A DNA stretch of 64,000 bases from Nymphaea colorata (taxonomy: Eukaryota > Streptophyta > Magnoliopsida > Nymphaeales > Nymphaeaceae), in the NCBI RefSeq assembly GCF_008831285.2, contig NC_045148.1, positions 6,081,001-6,145,000 of the forward strand, read 5' to 3'. The notes under the pieces were generated by a model. It was not told where the DNA came from and ran no database searches. It saw only the letters and a program-made list of their open reading frames with translations. Below are positions 56,961-64,000 of this stretch, in pieces (the stretch's first letter is position 1; each line of letters opens with the position of its first letter). A program made the translations under genes and the position numbers.

Positions 56961-58789
56961 TACTTGCCTTCTAGGTGCACTTTTGAAGCTTTCATCCAAG
57001 CACTTGAAAGGACTTGAAAGACGAATAATATTAAAAAATGAGTTCAAAAAAAGAAACAAGAACTAAAAGTTCTGATGCTGAGAAGTATCCAGCAGACTAT
57101 TTTAAAAAATGTTGGCTTGCTATGATACGCCCAATGGTTTGGGGCAAGTTCAGAGAACACTAATTCAAGTGACCTCAATGGTGTTGGTCAAATAGTGATC
57201 ACGTGTTCCAGAGATGATATATAGACATCAAGAATAGAAAGTTATGAATGTGAGAGACAGCTAAAGTGAAGAAAACCCAACATGCAAAAAGATCAACCAA
57301 GAGGGCAAGGGTTCTTGGTGTTGAGATGACTGGAGAAGCAATGATGTCATGGTACTAAAAAATGAGTATTAGCTGGCAGCACATCCAAAAAATTTGTTAC
57401 TTAGTGGCCTTCGGATGTGTTTCAAGCTTTACTAAGAAAAAAAGCTATGCGATAGAAAGTGGGAAAAACTAAAGTTGGACTAGAGGCAATACATATGCTA
57501 AGACAGGTACCCGAGACATGGCAGGTGCGTCGAATAGATGGATGTCAATATGGTAAGGAACAACCAATAATATTGTACTAAGTCATTGCATGGAGAATTT
57601 AAGAAGGCAGCTTATGGACAAGATAGATCTACAAATGATTCATGCACAGCAAAAGATTGAATGCGATAAAAAGAAACAAAAGAGGTGGTCATGGATTTTC
57701 TCAGACAGGCAACTGATCGATGATGACGCTGATGATTTAATGGTAGGAGAATATTGCAGGCCAATTAAGTCTAGCTAAACAAGAAAGCAGTATCAGATGC
57801 TTGTGTTGTCAGCTTTCACATTGCTCATAAAGCAATGCAATAGGGATGTGCACCACGATTACAAAGCATATAAGTACAACATGGTCAATAATCCCTTCGT
57901 AACTCCTCTTGTGGATGCATAGGTTGCATTCACAACCATCTATGGGGGCGTAGGAATGAACAAGTAAAAGCTCGATATCAAGTAAGCCGATGGTTGACTG
58001 TCTTACTTAATGTTATCCAGTCCACAACTGCTTCCACCTAGTATTGAGGTAGATAAATGCTTAGAGGAACGATAATGTTTTAACAAGGCCACATGGCTAT
58101 GGCTTGCCGATAGCCTACTATGAAATAAATAATGGGTGATGGTTTACCGAGTATGTAACACTACCATTTACTATATGGTTAAAGAATGAAAAATGCTTTT
58201 GCTACCTTAAAGAATGAGCCAAATTGGTCGATCACTTGTGGCAACCCTCGATGCTGCACGAGTCAGAAGTGGCTTGAAAATCAGCCCATGACACCACAAA
58301 TACTCTTATTAAATTTTAGTAAAAAAAATATTTGTCTATCTATTTATCTTGCCAATTTTTTCACTTACCCCTTTTATTTTAGGAACTCCACTTCTCTTTT
58401 CATTTAAACAAATGTTTGTTAAACACAATTACTCATTTATTCACTTTTTTTTTAGCAAACAAGAAGAGTATTTCATCCTACCACATAGAAAATAGCTGAA
58501 GCTCATACCTAACCTTTCGTCCTCTTAGGGTGCAATGTTTGCTTTCGGTAGCTCAAGATGCTACTTCCACCATGCTTCAAAACGTAAGTGGCTCCTTTTT
58601 GCAGCACAAAAAGTTGACATCCAATGTGAGAAATAAGAACTAACCACCTACAAGGCCAGTGCTATGCCAACCCCTTTGAAGATATGCTAAGTTGACATCC
58701 AATGTATGAAAACTGAAGGGTATTGTTATGAATGATAGTTTAAGTAGAGAAGTAGTTGATTGGTTAAAAAAATTGCCAACAAAAGATAG
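56961..58789. other. No gene recognised
   Basis: AT-rich sequence with a short frame at 57590-57778 (basic then acidic, ending DDDADDLMVGEYC) that I do not recognise. The stretch 58500-58690 resembles part of 51590-51780 (both contain GCTTCAAAACGTA and CCAACCCC(C/T)TTGAAGAT), suggesting a shared dispersed repeat in opposite or rearranged order. Confidence 0.3.
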
Positions 58790-59690
58790 TAGATGTCAAT
58801 GGACATGTATTTCTTTGTCATACTATACTTAAACACCAACTGTAAAAGCAATATTAATTTAGCATTGAAATGTGGCTTGTTAAACACAATTGCAAATGTT
58901 GATGACGATGATGATGTTGACATAGATGACATAATGGTTGACAAGAATATAAATGATGTATTTGTGATTGAATGTGAAAGTATTCCAATACATCTATGCA
59001 TGCAAAAACAGTTCGGTGGTGAATTTGACACATGCAAGAAAAGTCTCTTAGCATATGCTCGCATGCTCCAATGTCATAGTAATGAACTTGATTTTACATG
59101 CAACAACCATCTTAATGTACATGGGCCAAAGGGATGTGTTCCAATGAATGCAAAGAGAAATATCACAAACAACGCAATGTGAATTGACATGATATACTTG
59201 GAATAGAGAAAAGTGCTCTAATGATTTGCGCATGCAATTAGAATAGGCTAATGGTGATTTTTATCTATGTGAGAAAATTGTTCCAATGGTTGCTTGCATG
59301 CTCAATGTTGCAGTAGTGAGCTTGATTGTGCATGTGAGAACAATATTTAAGTGGATGTGAGCATGCCCGAACATCATAGTGAGCTTGATTGTGCATGTGA
59401 TAATAATCTTGTTGCATATATATATGTAGCCAAGGAAAGTGCTCCAATAACTATGTGCGAACATGCCAATCATGAGTTTGAAACATGCAATAAAAGTGTT
59501 CTAGTGGGTACGCACATGCACAAATGTCGCAGTAGTGAGCATGGTTTTGTGTGTAATAATCATCTTGATCTCAAAAGAAAGTATTCCAATGAATGTGTAC
59601 ACGCACAAATAAGCTAGTTGTGAGTTTGATGCTCAAAGTTGTAAGAAGGTGTTCCCAAATGCCATCTCAACTAACTTGCTCGGATGGGGA
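58790..59690 (+). pseudogene. Cys-rich tandem-repeat ORF of unknown family, decayed
   Basis: A frame at 58793-59182 has an acidic stretch (DDDDDVDIDDIMVD) followed by a Cys-rich unit: SIPIHLCM, GEFDTCKKSLLAYAR, QCHSNELDFTCNNHL. The unit recurs downstream in other frames: QCCSSELDCACENN near 59305, then HHSELDCACDNNL near 59370, and SAPITMCEH, HEFETCNKSVL, KCRSSEHGFVCNNHL at 59430-59575. A last trace lies near 59620 (CEFDAQSCKKVFPNA). Spacing is roughly 130-250 bp with single-base frame changes between units, so it is a pseudogene or a repetitive element. I know no family with this pattern. Neighbouring sequence gives no clue to function. Confidence 0.4.
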
Positions 59691-60826
59691 GTAGACCTCC
59701 CAATTTTGTCATATATATAAAAAATTAAGCAAGTCCAAGTCAAAAGGTTAAGGAGAATGTGCATTCCTTTAAAACTTAATTTGGAAGATCTCATCAAGGA
59801 ACCAATCAATTCATAGAGGAGACTAATTGACATGCAATTAGCTACAATGTTAAAGAGGATAACTGGATATCCTAAAGACAACTTCATGAAATGAAGATGT
59901 GTATGTGGAATTTGCAGTTAGCAAGAGGGTTTGGGTGGAAGCTAGATTTATGCCATTGGCCTATAATAACCCAGAGTTTGAAGAAGACAGCCTTGTAATA
60001 TATCCAGCTAGAAATCCTATGCTCTTATGATTTTCGAAGGATGTTCATAGACCGGCCAGGGAGTGGTTTAGTGGGATTCATGAAACTAGAATTGAGTTAT
60101 CCTCAAGAATGTATTCGGTATAAATCTTATTGGACTATATGTGCAAAGAGAAGGTAACTATCATTGTCTCTCCTCGAGGGACTGGATTACCAAGATGAAC
60201 CGATCCAAATGTCTTGTAACTGGGTCTCTAGAAAGACTTAATGTCTCTTTTTCGTTTACGACAACCCCAATGAGGCTTCAAATTAATTGCGTGAATCCAT
60301 GATGCATTGACCATAGACCGTCAATGTCATTGACATTGAAATAAGATATGTTTGACATATTTTTTTACATAAAAATAATCAAGAAACATTACTTAATTGT
60401 ACAGGTGCTTCTAGTCATCGACTTTCACGATGATGACAATTTCATCTTTATAGTGCATGATGGAGACGCTAGAGCATTTTAAGAATTTCACATGAAATGT
60501 CAAGTTTTTTGGGCATGGATATATAGATGCCAACCAACTGTTAATGCATCAATGCCAATTAAATACTGTATTAAATACTGTATTAAGAAGTTGACTAACA
60601 TTTCATTTGCACTGTTTTGTTCCCCCTTGCCTATATATATATATATATATAATGATGTTTAAGGAACAATTTAAGTCATTGATTTGAAAATTCGTTGATT
60701 GAGAAAAAAAAACAAATTGAACAAAAGTACTTAATGGAGCATTTTTGCCGTCCATTATTATTCCTCCTCTCGACTAGAACTGTAAAAGATGAATGATTGA
60801 AATGGTTTCCCATCCATCAAATTTCT

Positions 60827-60894
<68 letters not shown>

Positions 60895-61069
60895 AGAGAG
60901 AGAGAGAGGTGACGTGATAGAGCTGACGAGAGAAAAGAAAAAAAAGTAAAAAAACAATACAGATCATTGTGCTAGTCAGATTCAAAAAGTCTCCAAGCAG
61001 AAACTCCCCATCTTAGCAACTTCTGACTTCGTCTTGAATCACAGGACAGACAAAAGCAAGGAGAAGCGC
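59691..61069. other. No gene recognised; microsatellites near the protease gene
   Basis: Short frames with stops, without family motifs. (TA)n runs lie at 60632-60650 and 60830-60892, the second followed by (GA)n at 60893-60908. The last 150 bp are the likely promoter and 5' UTR of the aspartyl protease gene, but I could not fix a TATA box. Confidence 0.35.
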
Positions 61070-61138
61070 ATGAGGCTTTGGAGGGTCGGAAGGAAGTTCC
61101 AATGGCTATTAGCGTTTTGTCTCCCTTGCTGTTTGTAG
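61070..61138 (+). CDS. Upstream ORF overlapping the aspartyl protease start (22 aa)
   Basis: The first ATG before the protease start lies at 61070 in another frame, reads MRLWRVGRKFQWLLAF and onward, and stops at TAG 61136-61138, beyond the protease ATG at 61102. If both are in the transcript, this overlapping uORF would be expected to reduce protease translation. Whether the transcription start lies upstream of 61070 cannot be seen. Confidence 0.35.
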   Translation: MRLWRVGRKFQWLLAFCLPCCL

Positions 61139-64000
61139 CTGTGTTTGCTCTGCCATTCCTGCAATTAGGCTCATCTGATCCTATCCACCACGTTCAGAGC
61201 TTTCGTGTGGAAACGCTGCTACCAAATCCAATCTGCATGCCATTCAAAGGTAGGATCCTTCTCTCCTACGTCCCTCCGCTCTCTTCCTTCTTAACCAGAA
61301 AGACGGAAAATTTTGGATATCTATCGATCACCACATCGAGCCCAAGTTTTTAGAAAGAGAGAGAGATCGAATCGATCTTGATTTTGCCTAGTTGATTGTT
61401 TCCTTGCATGATCATAGGCACGAATACCTTTACACAATGCAAATTTCCTTCTCGCCCATTCTTTGATGGGAAAAATCTGTGGCCATCTTTCTCAGCACAA
61501 AGAAGATCACACGCCATGTTATTTTTTCTTTGCTTGTGTTGTAGAATTGCTTGAATGCGTGAAAATCCCAGAACCGTTCAGAAAAGTCAGCATCAGTCAA
61601 TTGCTTTTCAAATGGGCTTAGGCGAGATCTGGAGACATGCATGTCCTTCCACAATTGGCCTCAAGACTACAGACTGCAATTATCATCTTTAGCCTAAAGT
61701 TTTCACAACAGGAATGAACTCTACAATTTCGAAATTTAGCATTTCCTGTAACGGAATAACCTTCAAACACAAGCAGCAGCTGCTAAAATATGCCTTTGCA
61801 ACAGTTGGGCTGGCAACTCCTCTTTCCTACAGATCCACCAATGGTTATATATATTTTCCCTTCATAACCAATTACAGTGAATCAATTCATTAATCTGGAA
61901 CTCCCATAGGAAGAGGCTTCGTAATTATGAGCTGCCATATAAGGTCGATTCACATATTTCTTTTTTTTTAACTCGTTTAGTTGCTACTCATTTAACTATT
62001 CTCTTGTTATATCTCAATCTTCATTATATATTCATTATATAGAGTTGAATTTAAACGAGTGTAACTCATTTAACATTTTGAGTCACAAACGAGTCAAAAC
62101 TTGTGTCGAGTTTTGACAAGCGAGTTTGAATTTGGGTTGATGTATGGGGGCCCTTCATTTTACTCTTGCATGTGTGTGGTAGGTTCCGGCAGCATTCATG
62201 GAAAGTCAGTGGCGCAAGTGGTCAGTCGGTTCGGACCTTGTTCTCCCTTCACCGGCGCCAGTACCGATCGGAACTTCACCCAACAGCTCCACCACGACAG
62301 TGCTCGGACCAGGTGGATCCACTCGAGGATGCTGCTGGATACCAGTAACAGTACAACCCTTCCGGCCACTGCCGGGATACCATTAGGTTCTATGGAGTTC
62401 ATAGTAAAGATCGGACTGGGCACGCCGAAAGAGGATTTCCTGGTGCTGTTCGACACGGGGAGTGACGTGACATGGGTGCAGTGCGAGCCCTGCCCAAGCT
62501 CCTGCCACTCTCAAGAAGGCCCAAGGTTCGATCCCTCTGCCTCCGCCACATTCCAGTACTTCCCCTGCAATGCAACCCAATGCCGGGAGCTTGGGAAAGA
62601 AGGAAATGTTGCAGTTTGCGACGCATCAGTTAGGTGCACGTACCAGGTAAGGTACGATCCATGGTTATACCCGCATACCTTACCTCTTTTCCTGTCACAT
62701 GGTTGCTATATTCTAGGGTTGAAGCTAAAAATTTTTCTTTAAAATGCTAACCAAATTTTTTACCAAGCGGTGAACAATATTTTTCAAAATGTTTGGAGGT
62801 CAAACTAAAATCTTCTTAAATTTAGGAGTAAATTTCTTTTCTGTCCAAATCTAAGGAGGGTGGGAGGGGCTATGGCCCCCTTTGGATTAGATCTCAACAA
62901 TATTTTTAAAATTTTTACCGCGGTCAAATTATAAATTTTTGAAGTGCTAAGAGTAAATTTTGTTTTTTTCTTTTTCAAAATCTAAGGCATCCATGGCCTC
63001 TGCTGCTGTATAGTGTATATAATCGGGTTCGATCATACTTTTTATCAGTCATATGAGTCATTTAATCAGTTAAAAGACTGTTTGGAAGCCACTATATATT
63101 GTCTTGCTTTTAGATCTTAGTATAGAATAATTGTTGCCTATAATAATTTTTTGATTCTGCCCTGGATTCGGTGGTGTAGCCACATTGTGACTTGTGTGGG
63201 CACCAGTCTTTAAAAGTTTTTTTTTTAAATATGAATTTTTAATATTTATCATTATATATATACAAGTGCCCCAGCTAATTTGAGTATGTTTAAACAAGTG
63301 CCTCTTTAACTAATTTTTCTCGCTTAGCTTCTGTCTCAATTGTGATCTCATCATTCGCTCTAATGTTCAGTGATGAACAACGTTTCTCAAGATTGCTAAA
63401 TGCAGTTCTCTCTTTCACTAAATTCTCAATGGATGATCATCCAATTTGGCGCGGTTCGTGGACCGTGACCTTCTTTACAGGTACGTCGATGGCTCAGAGT
63501 CAAGCGGCCATTTCGGGCGGGACACCTTGACACTAACAAGCAGTGACGTGTTTGGCAACTTCCCCTTCGGCTGTGGCACGCACCAGGTCGGCGATTTCGG
63601 AAGAGTAGCAGGGCTGCTGGGACTGGGAAGGAACAAGCTGTCCCTCGTGTCCACGACAGCCAAGTACCACGACAGCGTCTTCTCCTATTGCCTTCCATCC
63701 TCCAGCTCAACCGGGTTCTTAACATTCGGACCTGATTCAGGGTCCGAATCCGCTTCATTTACGAGACTGCTCACGAATCCCCAAGTGGCAACCTTCTACC
63801 TCCTGTCGTTGGTAGCCATCAGCGTGGGAGGGAAGCCCATAAATATGTCTTCCTCCGAAGGCATGATCCTGGACTCGGGCACCGCCATGACACGTCTGCC
63901 GTATCCGGTGTACGCTGCACTGAAATCAGCGTTCCATTCCCACATGTCCGCGTACAGTTCTGTTCCGGGAACCCACGGCCTGGACACCTGTTATGACTTT
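61102..64000 (+). CDS. Nepenthesin-like aspartyl protease (family A1), 5' three exons, truncated by window end
   Basis: Exons are 61102-61249, 62183-62651 and 63481-64000 (continuing), giving 379 codons without a stop. The N-terminus MAISVLSPLLFVAVFALPFL is a signal peptide, so the enzyme is secreted. A prosegment-like part follows (VVSRFGPCSPF, then HDSARTRWIHSRM). The first catalytic motif FDTGSDVTWVQC has its Asp at residue 140. A Cys-rich nepenthesin insert follows it (CEPCPSSC, then C-CTYQVRYVDGS-S-G). Next come GLLGLGRNKLSLVS and FSYCLPSSSSTGFLTFG, then the second motif ILDSGTAMTRLP with its Asp at residue 337. It resembles Arabidopsis At5g10770-type proteases from memory. Exon 2 must end at 62651, not at the nearby GTAAGG at 62647, to keep the frame. 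The C-terminal part is outside the window. Confidence 0.9.

Overview
The window is nuclear DNA of a flowering plant. It carries three host genes with plant-type introns: a TTI2-like gene, a PLS-class PPR gene and a nepenthesin-like aspartyl protease gene. Between and inside them lies a dense layer of plant transposons: Ty3/gypsy and Ty1/copia LTR elements, a TRIM, hAT-type MITEs and a PIF/Harbinger element. Introns several kilobases long and filled with retrotransposons argue against a compact genome such as Arabidopsis. The species cannot be named from this sequence alone.

Layout. 1-3337 is the 3' end of a Ty3/gypsy chromovirus-like element with an LTR of about 2.9 kb. 3410-4730 is the gag start of a second gypsy element on the minus strand, whose LTR is interrupted by a 541-bp hAT-like MITE with an 8-bp target duplication. 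5304-9038 is mostly unrecognised sequence with another hAT-like element (7397-7919). 9039-25060 is one minus-strand gene of eight coding exons (446 aa), which I joined by splice sites and phase and assign to the TTI2 family. Its introns hold a copia element with both LTRs (10130-13837), a gypsy fragment joined to a copia fragment (14775-19691), copia remnants and a three-copy 275-bp tandem repeat. 27515-29105 is a decayed relative of the first LTR, followed by a hAT-like MITE (29136-29524). 30750-31208 is a TRIM with 192-bp LTRs and a perfect 5-bp target duplication. 34403-42359 is an 8-kb PIF/Harbinger element with a Myb/SANT-like ORF1 and a DDE transposase, both lightly damaged; it sits inside GC-rich repetitive DNA. 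45190-53850 is AT-rich, duplicated and without a recognised gene. 53855-55744 is an intronless PPR gene like Arabidopsis At2g35030. 55990-56960 is a gypsy integrase remnant. 58790-59690 is a decayed Cys-rich tandem-repeat ORF of unknown family. 61102-64000 is the 5' part of an aspartyl protease gene cut by the window edge.

The three host genes are unrelated in function: chaperoning of PIKK kinases, organelle RNA processing, and secreted proteolysis. They form no operon or cluster. The main biological content is the record of nested transposon insertion, including opposite-strand insertions in the introns of a gene whose coding exons look intact. I found no clearly new multi-gene system. The least explained item is the Cys-rich repeat at 58.8-59.7 kb.
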